A stretch of 64,000 nucleotides of DNA from Eubacteriaceae bacterium (GTDB lineage Bacteria; Bacillota; Clostridia; Peptostreptococcales; Anaerovoracaceae). Position numbers and translations under genes: made by a program. Of the stretch, positions 26,086 to 34,681 are shown piece after piece. The DNA lies in NCBI GenBank assembly GCA_902362805.1, contig CABIXY010000005.1, positions 124,001 to 188,000 on the forward strand, in the 5' to 3' direction. Each line of letters starts with the position of its first letter. The stretch's first letter is position 1. The notes under the pieces were generated by a model. The model was not told the origin of the DNA. It did no database searches and saw only the letters and a list, made by a program, of their open reading frames with translations.

Positions 26086-27480
26086 TTAATGTACAACTAC
26101 CGGGTATCCAGCCGTTATCCTCGCATATAGAATGGCTGCAGAGCTGCTGGGCATATTGACGCATCCGTGGGACCCGCTGGTACGGTAGATATCGCCGCCA
26201 AAATCCCCACGCCAGGAAGCGTCGTGCATGCCGTAGTCCTGATAAAAAGGCATCCAGTATTTCACAGGCGAGTTATAAGTCGATCCGTCGCTGTTCCGTC
26301 CCCGCAGGCTGACGCCTTCTGCTTTATAGACTAGGTAGTAGACGCCTTTCGGCGTCGCATAACCTCTTGCCAGACTTCCGGTGACAATGGGGCTTTCAAT
26401 CACGACACGGCCTTTTTGATAGAGCCATAAATGCTGATTTGCAATGTCGATTTCTACATAGTCAGAACCGATATCATTCAAACCGCCGCCAGTATAATAG
26501 GGTATCTGACTGTATTTCGGTTTCCGGCTTACATCTTTCCCGTTTTTCAAGTCTTCGACCAGCGCCTGGAACTCCTTCTTTTGGTCGATGAGATATCCAT
26601 AGCTGCCGCCAGTTACACTGATATTCCCTTTGTATGTAGCGCGAAACTTTCTGGCAGTCCCCAGGGTATCGTAGGTGATGGCCAGATGAGAAACGAATTT
26701 CTCAACAGCTTTCTCATTTACCTGGCGTTTTTCGTCCTCAACGGTGATCATGGACTGCAGGTCTGCCGGTGTCAGCGTATAGCCTTTGTTGTAAAAGCGG
26801 TAAGTAATCGTCTGAGAGAAATTGTCTCTGCAATACTCCCTGTATTCCTTTAGTTTCTGGTCAACACTGTAAATTTTCGGCTGCTGGTAATAGGCCTCTG
26901 CCTTGTACTCTAAGATGAATTTCCCCTCAGAGATGGACTGCAGTACGGCTTTTTTAAATCGGTCTCTGTCGATGTTATCACCCTGCACTTCTTTGACGAT
27001 CTCAAATCTCCGATTGGACAAATCCACATAAGCGTCTTTCGTTTTTACGGTGTACTTTCGATTGAGGAAATCCATCGCAGCAGTCTGCTTCTGAAAGCCT
27101 TTACTTTCCTCCCTCACTGTCATAGCAATAGATATTTTCACTTTCTTTTTGGTCAAATAATAGAAAACACGTTTGTACAACGGCCGCTTTAACACTTCTT
27201 GCAGTTTCTGATCTATGTCATAGGTAAAATCCAGATTTTCTATCCTGCCAATTACCTTACCTTCTCTTTCAATCACAAAATCGTGGTCATTCCAGTGTTT
27301 TGTCAATGTTTCTTTTGCCTCTGCTGCCGTCATCCCGGAACAATCAACTCCGTTAATCATCGTATGATCGAGAAAATACCGACTGCTGTATTCATCTATT
27401 TTGTTTATCTGCCAAAAACTGCAGGTCAGTAATAGGATTACACCTGCAGCCATCAGTAATATTTTTTGCTTTTTTGTCAT
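26086..27480 (-). CDS. L,D-transpeptidase with peptidoglycan-binding-like N-region
   Basis: 464 aa. One N-terminal transmembrane helix (ILLMAAGVILLLTCSFW) places the rest outside. Residues ~40-330 contain repeats of the PG_binding_4/VanW-associated type (MINGVDCSGMTAAEAKETL). The C-terminal YkuD domain (residues ~340-464) begins YVEIDIANQHLWLYQKGRVV and ends with HGCVNMP, where Cys is the nucleophile. Such enzymes make 3-3 cross-links in peptidoglycan, resistant to penicillins, and are seen in many Clostridia. GGGG ribosome-binding site. Probably transcribed alone. Confidence 0.92.
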   Translation of the reverse strand: MTKKQKILLMAAGVILLLTCSFWQINKIDEYSSRYFLDHTMINGVDCSGMTAAEAKETLTKHWNDHDFVIEREGKVIGRIENLDFTYDIDQKLQEVLKRPLYKRVFYYLTKKKVKISIAMTVREESKGFQKQTAAMDFLNRKYTVKTKDAYVDLSNRRFEIVKEVQGDNIDRDRFKKAVLQSISEGKFILEYKAEAYYQQPKIYSVDQKLKEYREYCRDNFSQTITYRFYNKGYTLTPADLQSMITVEDEKRQVNEKAVEKFVSHLAITYDTLGTARKFRATYKGNISVTGGSYGYLIDQKKEFQALVEDLKNGKDVSRKPKYSQIPYYTGGGLNDIGSDYVEIDIANQHLWLYQKGRVVIESPIVTGSLARGYATPKGVYYLVYKAEGVSLRGRNSDGSTYNSPVKYWMPFYQDYGMHDASWRGDFGGDIYRTSGSHGCVNMPSSSAAILYARITAGYPVVVH

Positions 27481-27527
27481 TGCAATCCCCTATCTCAATT
27501 AATCTGTCCTTATACTCTATGCGCTGA

Positions 27528-28559
27528 TTAAATGAAATATCCGAAAGCAGAAGGGAGAGGAATCTCCATCTCCATCTCTTTTTCGCTCACCCACTGAAAT
27601 TCTTCGTTTTCGCTGTCACAGGAAAAATAGTAGCCAGTCATCTCCCACTCTACGTGTGTAAAGATATGCCTGTATTCCACTTTCCTCTGCAAATCCCGCG
27701 GGCGGCAGCCCCATTTCTCAACCTGTTTGACAGCTTGCTCCGCTGTCATTTCCTGGTCCACATTGGGGAACTCGTATAAGCCGGCTAAAAGACCTTTTTT
27801 GCCGCGCTGACGAACTGCCAGCTTTTCCCCGCATCGCAGGATAAAGACGGTCTTTTGCACTTTCTTCCGTTCTTTTTTACTGCTCTTGACCGGAAGCAGA
27901 CCAGTCGTACCCGTCGCCCTCGCTTTGCAGTAGCCGCTGACAGGACAGAAGTCACACTTTGGCAGTCCATTGGGTACGCAGATCAAAGCCCCCAGCTCGA
28001 TGAGCCCCTGGGTAAAATCGCCGCAGCCTTCGTCTGGATAAAGCGCCTGCAGGTATGCCGCTATGCGCTTCTTCATAGCAGCACTTTTGATATCCTCGTA
28101 ATCCTCGCAGAGGCGGCTCATCACCCGAAGAACGTTGCCGTCCACCGCGGCAACTCTTTGATCAAAGCAGATCGATGCGATAGCGCCTGCCGTGTACTCG
28201 CCGATGCCCGGCAATGTTTTGATGACCTCGTAAGTTTTAGGAAAGTCCCCGCCAAAGTCATCCTGGATGACTGCAGCTGCTTTATGCATATTGCGGATGC
28301 GATTGTAGTAACCCAGGCCTTGCCATAGCTTCAGCAGCGTCTGCTCATCGGCCTCCGCCAAATCGCTGACAGAAGGCAGCTCTTTCATAAAGCGAGTGTA
28401 GTAATCCCTGACGGCTTCTACGCGGGTCTGCTGCAGCATGATTTCTGATACCCAGACGTGATAAGGATTTTTGTCCTTACGCCAAGGCAGGTCTCTTTTA
28501 TTTTCTCCATACCAGTCTGTCAAGACCTGGGTAAAAGTCAAATCCAACGTGCTCGTCAT
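27528..28559 (-). CDS. mutY: A/G-specific adenine DNA glycosylase
   Basis: 343 aa. Helix-hairpin-helix GlyCASE domain: DLPWRKDKNPYHVWVSEIML with the catalytic Glu, LPGIGEYTAGAIASICFD with the catalytic Asp further on (AAVDGNVLRV). The four-Cys iron-sulfur loop CVPNGLPKCDFCPVSGYC follows, and a C-terminal Nudix-like MutT domain (KKVQKTVFILRCGEKLAV) recognises 8-oxoguanine. It removes A opposite 8-oxoG. Its ATG overlaps the sufB stop (TAATG), so this Fe-S enzyme is translated together with the Fe-S assembly genes. Confidence 0.95.
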   Translation of the reverse strand: MTSTLDLTFTQVLTDWYGENKRDLPWRKDKNPYHVWVSEIMLQQTRVEAVRDYYTRFMKELPSVSDLAEADEQTLLKLWQGLGYYNRIRNMHKAAAVIQDDFGGDFPKTYEVIKTLPGIGEYTAGAIASICFDQRVAAVDGNVLRVMSRLCEDYEDIKSAAMKKRIAAYLQALYPDEGCGDFTQGLIELGALICVPNGLPKCDFCPVSGYCKARATGTTGLLPVKSSKKERKKVQKTVFILRCGEKLAVRQRGKKGLLAGLYEFPNVDQEMTAEQAVKQVEKWGCRPRDLQRKVEYRHIFTHVEWEMTGYYFSCDSENEEFQWVSEKEMEMEIPLPSAFGYFI

Positions 28560-29482
28560 TATCCCTTCAAGAACCCTTCTATAATCTTTTTCTCTGCTTC
28601 TTCTTCCGTCAGACCAAGGGTGCGCAGCTTGAGAATCTGTTCTCCCGCAACTTTTCCGATGGCCGCCTCGTGGATCAGGGAAGCGTCCAGGTGTCCGGCG
28701 TAAAGCTCTGGTGCCGCATTGACCCGGCCTTTTCCCACAAGAATCGCATCACATTCTGAATGCCCGCTGCAACGGTTATTACCTTTGATGCGGGAATGAT
28801 ACTCCTGGTAGGAATTGCCCTTAGCGACAGAGCGGGAAATCAGATCCACTGCGCTATCTTCTCCATTCATATCCACATCAAAATCAGTCATGGCGTATTC
28901 TTCTCCATCGGTCATAATGCTCTCATGAATCAGCAGCTTTGCCCTGTCAGCCAGACTGCCGCCTGTAGTTCTCGTAGAGTGATCGACACCGCCCAGCTGG
29001 ATGGTGTTCATCTCCAGAACTGCATCCTCCGCCAACTCCACATGGGTGACAGGGTCAATTTTCTTCTGACCGCTGCCCTCACCAGTGCCCAGATGCTTTT
29101 CTTCGTAGAGGACATGGGCGCCTTTTTCCAGATAGAACCTATGTATTCCGTTATGCGCCGCTTCTCCTTCGTCGTCAGTGTGTACACCACAGCCTGCGAT
29201 GATGGTCACGTCGGCACCTTCACCCACATGGAAATCATTGTATACCAAATCGCTGACATTTCCTCTCGTCACACACGCCGGTATAAAGACTTTTTCGCCT
29301 TTCGTGCCTGCTTTGATGTAGATATCCAGTCCGCATCCGTCCTCTTTGCCGTCGATGCGGATATTTTCTGTCGACTGTCTGCCTGCGCAGCCGCCGTTTT
29401 CACGAATATTAAAGGCGCCGCTATAACCGCCGTCTACATATTCAGATACTGCTTTTAATAGATCTATCGTCAATTTGTCCAT
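28559..29482 (-). CDS. sufB: SufB/SufD-type Fe-S cluster scaffold, short single-subunit form
   Basis: 307 aa from MDKLTIDLLKAVSEY, GGAG eight bases upstream within the end of sufC. The SufBD beta-helix core is seen in HVGEGADVTIIAGCGVH, HVELAEDAVLEMNTIQLGG, LISRSVAKGNSYQEYHSRIKG, CDAILVGKGRVNAAPEL, and the C-terminal EAAIGKVAGEQILKLRTLGL. It is much shorter than SufB (~465 aa) and stands alone with SufC, as in the minimal SufBC (SMS-type) systems of anaerobes. No SufS, SufU or SufD is adjacent; the sulfur source is unclear. Confidence 0.85.
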   Translation of the reverse strand: MDKLTIDLLKAVSEYVDGGYSGAFNIRENGGCAGRQSTENIRIDGKEDGCGLDIYIKAGTKGEKVFIPACVTRGNVSDLVYNDFHVGEGADVTIIAGCGVHTDDEGEAAHNGIHRFYLEKGAHVLYEEKHLGTGEGSGQKKIDPVTHVELAEDAVLEMNTIQLGGVDHSTRTTGGSLADRAKLLIHESIMTDGEEYAMTDFDVDMNGEDSAVDLISRSVAKGNSYQEYHSRIKGNNRCSGHSECDAILVGKGRVNAAPELYAGHLDASLIHEAAIGKVAGEQILKLRTLGLTEEEAEKKIIEGFLKG

Positions 29483-29484
29483 GA

Positions 29485-30207
29485 TTACCACTCCTTTCCC
29501 ATCGGGCATGATCCTGACTTCTCACCCTCCATGAGCTGAGGCATGATTTCTTTACCAGGACCTGCGATGCGCACCCTTCCGTCTACGATAACGGCGATTT
29601 CATCTGCTATTTCCAAAAGTCTTTCCTGATGAGAAATGACCAGAAGAGACTTGTCTTTCTCTTTTTTTAATTCCTCGAAGGTCTCAATGAGTCCGGAAAA
29701 ACTCCACAGGTCGATACCAGCTTCTGGTTCGTCAAAGATCAAAAGACGGCTATTTTTTCTTGCCAATACTGTGGCGATTTCGATACGTTTGATTTCTCCT
29801 CCTGACAGGCTGGCGTTGACCTCTCTGTCGATATAATCCTTTGTGCAGAGCCCGACTTTCGCCAGGATGCTACAGACATTCTCCTCGTCGATGGCTCCTC
29901 CGGCTGCCAGTTCCAGAAGGTCTCTGACTGCGACGCCTTTAAATCTCACCGGCTGCTGGAAGGCATAGCTGACACCCAGCTGCGCTCTCTCCGTGATATC
30001 TTTGTCTGTGATATCTATATCATCCAGCAAAATGCTGCCCTCTGTAGTTGCATTCAGACCAGCAATAACTTTGGCCAGGGAAGTTTTACCTCCGCCGTTT
30101 GGTCCCGTTACCACGGTCAGCTTCCCGGCAGGGACCTTTAAGTCAATTCCTTTTAAGACTGCTTCGCCATCATCCGGCTTCCAGCATACATTGTTCAATG
30201 TGAGCAT
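29485..30207 (-). CDS. sufC: Fe-S cluster assembly ATPase SufC
   Basis: 240 aa. Walker A GPNGGGKTSLAK, Q-loop AFQQPVRFKGV, ABC signature LSGGEIKRIEIA, Walker B RLLIFDEPEAGID, and H-loop VISHQERL. The QQP-type Q-loop and short length are those of SufC rather than a transporter ATPase. It drives conformational change of the SufB scaffold. GAGGAGG ribosome-binding site. First gene of sufC-sufB-mutY; a 175-nt structured leader precedes it. Confidence 0.93.
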   Translation of the reverse strand: MLTLNNVCWKPDDGEAVLKGIDLKVPAGKLTVVTGPNGGGKTSLAKVIAGLNATTEGSILLDDIDITDKDITERAQLGVSYAFQQPVRFKGVAVRDLLELAAGGAIDEENVCSILAKVGLCTKDYIDREVNASLSGGEIKRIEIATVLARKNSRLLIFDEPEAGIDLWSFSGLIETFEELKKEKDKSLLVISHQERLLEIADEIAVIVDGRVRIAGPGKEIMPQLMEGEKSGSCPMGKEW

Positions 30208-30239
30208 GATATTCCTCCTCAGTTCTTCTCCTGATTTTA

Positions 30240-30415
30240 TTGGCAGATGAAATCCTCGATTGCAGGCAGCCCCGGCTTATATCAAAAGCACCTTCAAGCG
30301 CCGTCGCCGTCAGACCGCCCCTCACCAATCGAGAATATGAAAGTTCCCTCCGCAGCCGCGGCTTTACGCCGAGCCATGGATGGAACTCGTAAATTTTGCT
30401 AATTTGCTGTATGAT
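30240..30415 (-). ncRNA. Candidate structured 5' leader of the sufC operon
   Basis: Minus strand: AGTTCC (near 30385) pairs with GGAACT, enclosing a GC-rich hairpin (GGCTCGGCGTAAAGCC). Then CTCGATTG pairs with CAATCGAG across ~65 nt, enclosing GC-rich segments. The composition is clearly different from the AT-rich flanks. No match to a known riboswitch consensus came to mind. Iron-sulfur or other cis control is inference only. Confidence 0.4.
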
Positions 30416-30456
30416 ATATACCATTTTTAGGAGAATCTAAACTACATCGAAACAGA

Positions 30457-31728
30457 TTACTTTGTTCTAAAAGCAGGACATCCTGCTGCGGTGCACCGTT
30501 TCTTCCAGCCAGCAGTGATACAAAAGGCCGCAATCAGAAGCAATAGGATCATCCCCGCCAAAACCAAAGTATAGTTTTTGGTCAAGTCATAGATGAACCC
30601 ATAGACTGGAATCAGAATAATTGAAGCCAGCGGTGCACCCATGGAGACTTTGGCGTAAATTTTTTCGTAATCTTTTTTCCCATAGAAAGTGATTGTCAGA
30701 ATTGGGGCTAAAACCATAATACCCGACGTCACCAGACCGTGGACAAAAGACAAGAGGCCAAAGACGATGAAGCTGTGTCCGCTGATCATGAAACCCACCA
30801 CAGTAATCAAACCAAGTCCGATGATACCAAAGCAGGTTTTCAGACTGCCGATGCGGTCGCTGATCACGCCGATGGCTATAGAGCCGATGGCATTCCCCAC
30901 AGAAGCAAATGCGAGAGCTTTGCCGGTTTCTTCAATGGTCAGACCTCTGGTTCCGCCGAAGGTCGGAATATGTTGTGTGAAGACGCCGACCCCTGTAATT
31001 GCAATCATAAAAAGCAATAGCAGGACAAATGATGCAGAACGAATCGCTTCTTTCTCAGGAATTTCAATTGACTCCTGACCGCTAGTTTTCTCCGCAGTTC
31101 CCTCACCGCGGTCTTCAAGATCAGCCCCGTATGGCAGTAACCCTTTGTCCTCCGGCTTATTTCGCAGGAGCAAAAGCGCCGCGGCAATGATGACGACAAA
31201 AGTCATACCGCCGATGATAAAGTACGAATATCTCCAGCCTTCAGCTGCGATAAGCACCGAAGTAAATGGCTGCAGTACAGCGCCGAACAGTCCGACAAAA
31301 GCCATCTGGATGCCCAACATCAGACCTGCGTTTTTAACAAACCAACGATTGATTAAAATTGGTCCCAGCAGGCTGACCACGATGGATGCACCCATAGCGG
31401 TGGGAACAGCCAGGAGATACCAGGCATACACGCTGTCCATCAAACCCAATGCAGCAAAAGAAAGGGCCTGAAGAACTGCACCAACTATCGCCATGATGCG
31501 TATATCATATTTGTTAATCAGCTTTCCCGCGGTGGGAAGCCAGAGTACCATGACAACGGACGTAATGCTCAGATAAATAGAAAGGCTGCCAATTCCAACG
31601 CCGATATCTGCTGCTACTGGCGCCAAAAACAGCCCCGAAGTCATGTTGATGCCGCCGCCAGCAAAGCCTCTGATTAAAATGATGCCGGCCAGCACCAGCC
31701 AGCAGTAGTGAAGTCCTGTTTTCTTCAT
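30457..31728 (-). CDS. MFS transporter, OFA/monocarboxylate-porter type
   Basis: 423 aa, twelve helices. Opens HYCWLVLAGIILIRGFAGGG, then LFLAPVAADIGVGIGSLSIYLS and WLPTAGKLINKYDIRIM, the pattern of oxalate/formate and monocarboxylate carriers. The central loop (~190-220) is acidic. Such carriers move organic acids across the membrane. The upstream unknown gene stops 10 bp before the ATG, so the two are co-transcribed; ribosome-binding site is weak (AGGG). Substrate unknown. Confidence 0.85.
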   Translation of the reverse strand: MKKTGLHYCWLVLAGIILIRGFAGGGINMTSGLFLAPVAADIGVGIGSLSIYLSITSVVMVLWLPTAGKLINKYDIRIMAIVGAVLQALSFAALGLMDSVYAWYLLAVPTAMGASIVVSLLGPILINRWFVKNAGLMLGIQMAFVGLFGAVLQPFTSVLIAAEGWRYSYFIIGGMTFVVIIAAALLLLRNKPEDKGLLPYGADLEDRGEGTAEKTSGQESIEIPEKEAIRSASFVLLLLFMIAITGVGVFTQHIPTFGGTRGLTIEETGKALAFASVGNAIGSIAIGVISDRIGSLKTCFGIIGLGLITVVGFMISGHSFIVFGLLSFVHGLVTSGIMVLAPILTITFYGKKDYEKIYAKVSMGAPLASIILIPVYGFIYDLTKNYTLVLAGMILLLLIAAFCITAGWKKRCTAAGCPAFRTK

Positions 31729-31738
31729 AATAAGCGCC

Positions 31739-32161
31739 CTATTCCGATTTGATGACGTCTTTGCCCATCTCCGTCAAAGCTCTGGACGGCAGATTACCAA
31801 AGTCCACCCCAGGGTTCTGCGCCTTTGCTGCGGCTTCACCTATGCGTACCAGTTCCCCAGAAAGCATATTTCCCAAATCACGGGACTTGATGTTTCCCAT
31901 ATCCACTTGCGGGCTGTTCTGTAAAGTCTCAAATTCCTGTAATCCTGCCTGCTGCTTCTTGATCTGCATCAAAGCAAGCAGACCCTCTGGAATACCGTTG
32001 CTTTTTGACTGGGTCGATTTTTGCTGATTAATGGCCGCCATAGCTGTATCGCCAGGCTGCTTAAGGTCGCCCTGTACCACTGGAATACCTTCGTTTTTTG
32101 GTTCCCTTACATCTGAAGCACCAGTCATGACGTTGTTTTCTGTTATTCCTTGCATTTTCAA
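31739..32161 (-). CDS. Protein of unknown function, low-complexity N-region
   Basis: 140 aa. I use the TTG at 32161 because GGAGG lies eight bases ahead; the ATG at 32155 is the alternative. The protein is hydrophilic, without signal peptide or membrane helix. It contains two similar segments, VDMGNIKSRDLGNML and VDFGNLPSRALTEMG, an internal duplication of about 15 residues each separated by ~30, and a Gln/Ser-rich N-half. No family recognised. First gene before the OFA-type carrier, so they may be one operon. Confidence 0.6.
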   Translation of the reverse strand: MKMQGITENNVMTGASDVREPKNEGIPVVQGDLKQPGDTAMAAINQQKSTQSKSNGIPEGLLALMQIKKQQAGLQEFETLQNSPQVDMGNIKSRDLGNMLSGELVRIGEAAAKAQNPGVDFGNLPSRALTEMGKDVIKSE

Positions 32162-32174
32162 AATATACACCTCC

Positions 32175-32710
32175 GTAATTCTTATATTGAAGTTTGATTA
32201 TCTTTCTCGTATAACAGGGCACAATACTGTAAAGTACGCCCTGTTTCATCTAGGAAAGGACCGAAATTATAATAAAACGAAACCTTCGACGATGATGGAA
32301 TTCGTACTAAATCATCTCTGCAGCGATTGTCAAGTAAGCACAGTAAAATCTTGTGCGACACTTAACTCACTTTGAGAGACTGCCGTTGATTATATGATCC
32401 CAAATACATATTTTGTCGAATTTTATCGTATGGATAGTGTTTGCGAAAATAAGAATTTCATGCAAAGGAGATGCTAAAGAATCATCTTGTAAAGGATTGC
32501 TTTTTTGATTTGAGGGTAATTGCCTTGCCGGCTTTGGCTTTTATGGTATCAGAAATAACGCTGAAAGCCTATTGTGCTCGGCTCCAACGTTTGCGATTCT
32601 ATGGATTTCTGCCCGATCTTTTGCTTCGTAGAATGGTGATAATGGTGAATGCTGAACTCCGCATAATCCACATAAGATGTGCCTTTGATATTACAGGGCG
32701 TACAAAAAAA
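32175..32710. other. Gene-free stretch between the unknown gene and the CRISPR array end
   Basis: About 535 bp. A hairpin ACAGGGC / GCCCTGT lies at ~32214-32247. Open frames here lack ribosome-binding sites or recognisable sequence. It is downstream of the array in transcription and may hold old, eroded spacers and repeats, but I could align none beyond 32711. Confidence 0.4.
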
Positions 32711-32743
32711 TGCTGCCGTATTTTAGACTGTGCAGAGTGCGAC
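32711..32743 (-). repeat. Degenerate terminal CRISPR repeat
   Basis: 32731-32743 (TGCAGAGTGCGAC) matches the last 13 bases of the array repeat in 12 positions, while the rest of the 33-bp unit is lost. It lies exactly one spacer length (33 nt, 32744-32776) from the first intact repeat, so it is the leader-distal end repeat. Confidence 0.75.
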
Positions 32744-32776
32744 GATGTGATTGTGGTTGATCCACCGCGGGTCGGT

Positions 32777-34213
32777 ATTTCAATCCACGCACTCCATGCG
32801 GAGTGCGACATTTTCACCTTTCTTTGCATTTTTATTATGCTGCATCATTTCAATCCACGCACTCCATGCGGAGTGCGACACTGTCAACCTGGGATAGAGT
32901 TGGCGACATGGGGATTTCAATCCACGCACTCCATGCGGAGTGCGACACCTCCATGATTACTGCTCGCACCTGCGGTCGGAATTTCAATCCACGCACTCCA
33001 TGCGGAGTGCGACTCAAAGAAGACCGATTTTTCCTCGAGCGGAAACATTTCAATCCACGCACTCCATGCGGAGTGCGACTATAGCGACAGGTGTAGCGAC
33101 TGTTTACAATCGAATTTCAATCCACGCACTCCATGCGGAGTGCGACGTGCTTGCCGTAGCAGGAGGTTGATTTCCGTTTATTTCAATCCACGCACTCCAT
33201 GCGGAGTGCGACCCTCATACATCTTAGTAAGTTTTAGATAGGGATTAATTTCAATCCACGCACTCCATGCGGAGTGCGACATATGGAGCTAAAAATCAAT
33301 TGATTGTAGCAGCGATTTCAATCCACGCACTCCATGCGGAGTGCGACCCTTTTTAACGGAGGGCAGATTGGTTGGTGGGTAAATTTCAATCCACGCACTC
33401 CATGCGGAGTGCGACGCAGGATACTCAATCCCGAGACTCTATACAAGCGATTTCAATCCACGCACTCCATGCGGAGTGCGACAAGACCCCTATATACCTA
33501 ACGTGCAAATGTAAAATTTCAATCCACGCACTCCATGCGGAGTGCGACCCCTATTTTTGCCTGTTGCGCCATGTTTTACATATTTCAATCCACGCACTCC
33601 ATGCGGAGTGCGACTTATGGTCGCCAAGAATTGTTGGATAGGTGGATTATTTCAATCCACGCACTCCATGCGGAGTGCGACAAAGTTTTTGGTGTACCGT
33701 CTACAGTTTTAGGTATTTCAATCCACGCACTCCATGCGGAGTGCGACATCTATGTGTTTATCCATGTTTTTACCTTTGATTATTTCAATCCACGCACTCC
33801 ATGCGGAGTGCGACTCATATTTTCTAAGTGTGTTTCTTCTATTGTTGTATTTCAATCCACGCACTCCATGCGGAGTGCGACAACATTTTTTATACTTGAT
33901 GATGGTATAGGTACAGATTTCAATCCACGCACTCCATGCGGAGTGCGACGTGATGTAAAATGGCACAAAATGATTCAGCAGATTTCAATCCACGCACTCC
34001 ATGCGGAGTGCGACCTGATACCGATGTAGTATTATCTCCCCATATTTATTTCAATCCACGCACTCCATGCGGAGTGCGACCAGCTTTAACTACTACGGCA
34101 AACAATGTAATGGATTTCAATCCACGCACTCCATGCGGAGTGCGACCTCATAATTTTTTACTTTTACCGAATCAGTATCTATTTCAATCCACGCACTCCA
34201 TGCGGAGTGCGAC
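32777..34213 (-). CRISPR. Type I-C CRISPR array, 22 identical repeats
   Basis: 22 copies of a 33-bp repeat (plus strand begins ATTTCAATCCACG, ends GGAGTGCGAC; repeat-sense strand GTCGCACTCC..GGAGTGC..GTGGATTGAAAT) at starts 32777, 32847, 32914, 32981, 33047, 33114, 33180, 33248, 33315, 33383, 33450, 33516, 33582, 33649, 33715, 33782, 33849, 33917, 33982, 34048, 34114 and 34181. The 21 spacers are 32-37 nt, mostly 33-35. The stem is GCACTCC/GGAGTGC with a GCAT loop. The sequence is the canonical I-C type and the array lies directly downstream of cas2 in the same direction. All copies read as identical, suggesting an active, recently maintained array. No spacer was noticed to match elsewhere in this window. 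Confidence 0.98.
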
Positions 34214-34378
34214 TGCAAATTAACGCTAATCTACTAAAGAAATTCCCATTAATTTGTATTTCTTTTAGTTTTAAACTAACAACCAATAACATATATTCCC
34301 ACATATGGGATTATACCCACAACGAATTAGGTGCGAAAGACCCTGGGATTTCATGTTCACTTGCCTTTCGCACCAAGA
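34214..34378 (-). promoter_or_regulatory. CRISPR leader with a conserved-looking hairpin next to cas2
   Basis: AT-rich 165 bp between cas2 and the first repeat. A 10-bp stem GGTGCGAAAG / CTTTCGCACC (34330-34374, 25-nt loop) lies right after cas2. A TATAAT (34315-34310, minus strand) follows, within another small inverted repeat TCCCACATATGGGA, and is a candidate -10 for the pre-crRNA. The leader-proximal end for new spacers is at 34213. Confidence 0.7.
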
Positions 34379-34669
34379 TTATACCATCAAGATACCTTCT
34401 GCTTTATAACTTTCTTTAGCTCCATAATGTTCGACTTTTGTCTCATAGTTATTTCCAAGATTATAAAACCGAAGGCTATCTTGGCTCTCATCAATAATTG
34501 ACAACAGCTTATCTTTCAGCAGTAAGGCCTGCGATGCATCAAGTATGCACTCAAATACCGAGTTCTGCACTCTTTGACCATAATTCACGCACTCCTTGGC
34601 GACTTTACGCAGTCTTCTCTTTCCGGCACCATCCTGGGTAGACACATCATAAGTAATCAAAACTAACAT
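34379..34669 (-). CDS. cas2: CRISPR-associated endonuclease Cas2, type I-C
   Basis: 96 aa, normal length. Ferredoxin-like fold with MLVLITYDVSTQDGAGKRRL, the Asp being the metal ligand of the family, and RVQNSVFECILD. With Cas1 it forms the spacer-integration complex, in which Cas2 is a structural centre. Last cas gene before the leader, 12 bp after cas1. Confidence 0.97.
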   Translation of the reverse strand: MLVLITYDVSTQDGAGKRRLRKVAKECVNYGQRVQNSVFECILDASQALLLKDKLLSIIDESQDSLRFYNLGNNYETKVEHYGAKESYKAEGILMV

Positions 34670-34681
34670 ATATCACACTCC

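Noticed and set aside
30240..30415. T-box, TPP, FMN, cobalamin or SAM riboswitch in front of sufC
   Set aside because: None of their conserved core sequences was found.
30170..30424. 84-codon frame across the sufC leader
   Set aside because: No ribosome-binding site, overlaps sufC in another frame, and base pairing explains the region better.
32471..32956. 161-codon plus-strand frame entering the array
   Set aside because: Its second half is repeat sequence, the first half resembles no protein, and AAAGGAG directly abuts the ATG.
32803..34223. Open frames on both strands through the CRISPR array, coding repeats such as ISIHALHAECD
   Set aside because: They arise from translation of the repeats, have no ribosome-binding sites, and change frame with spacer length.
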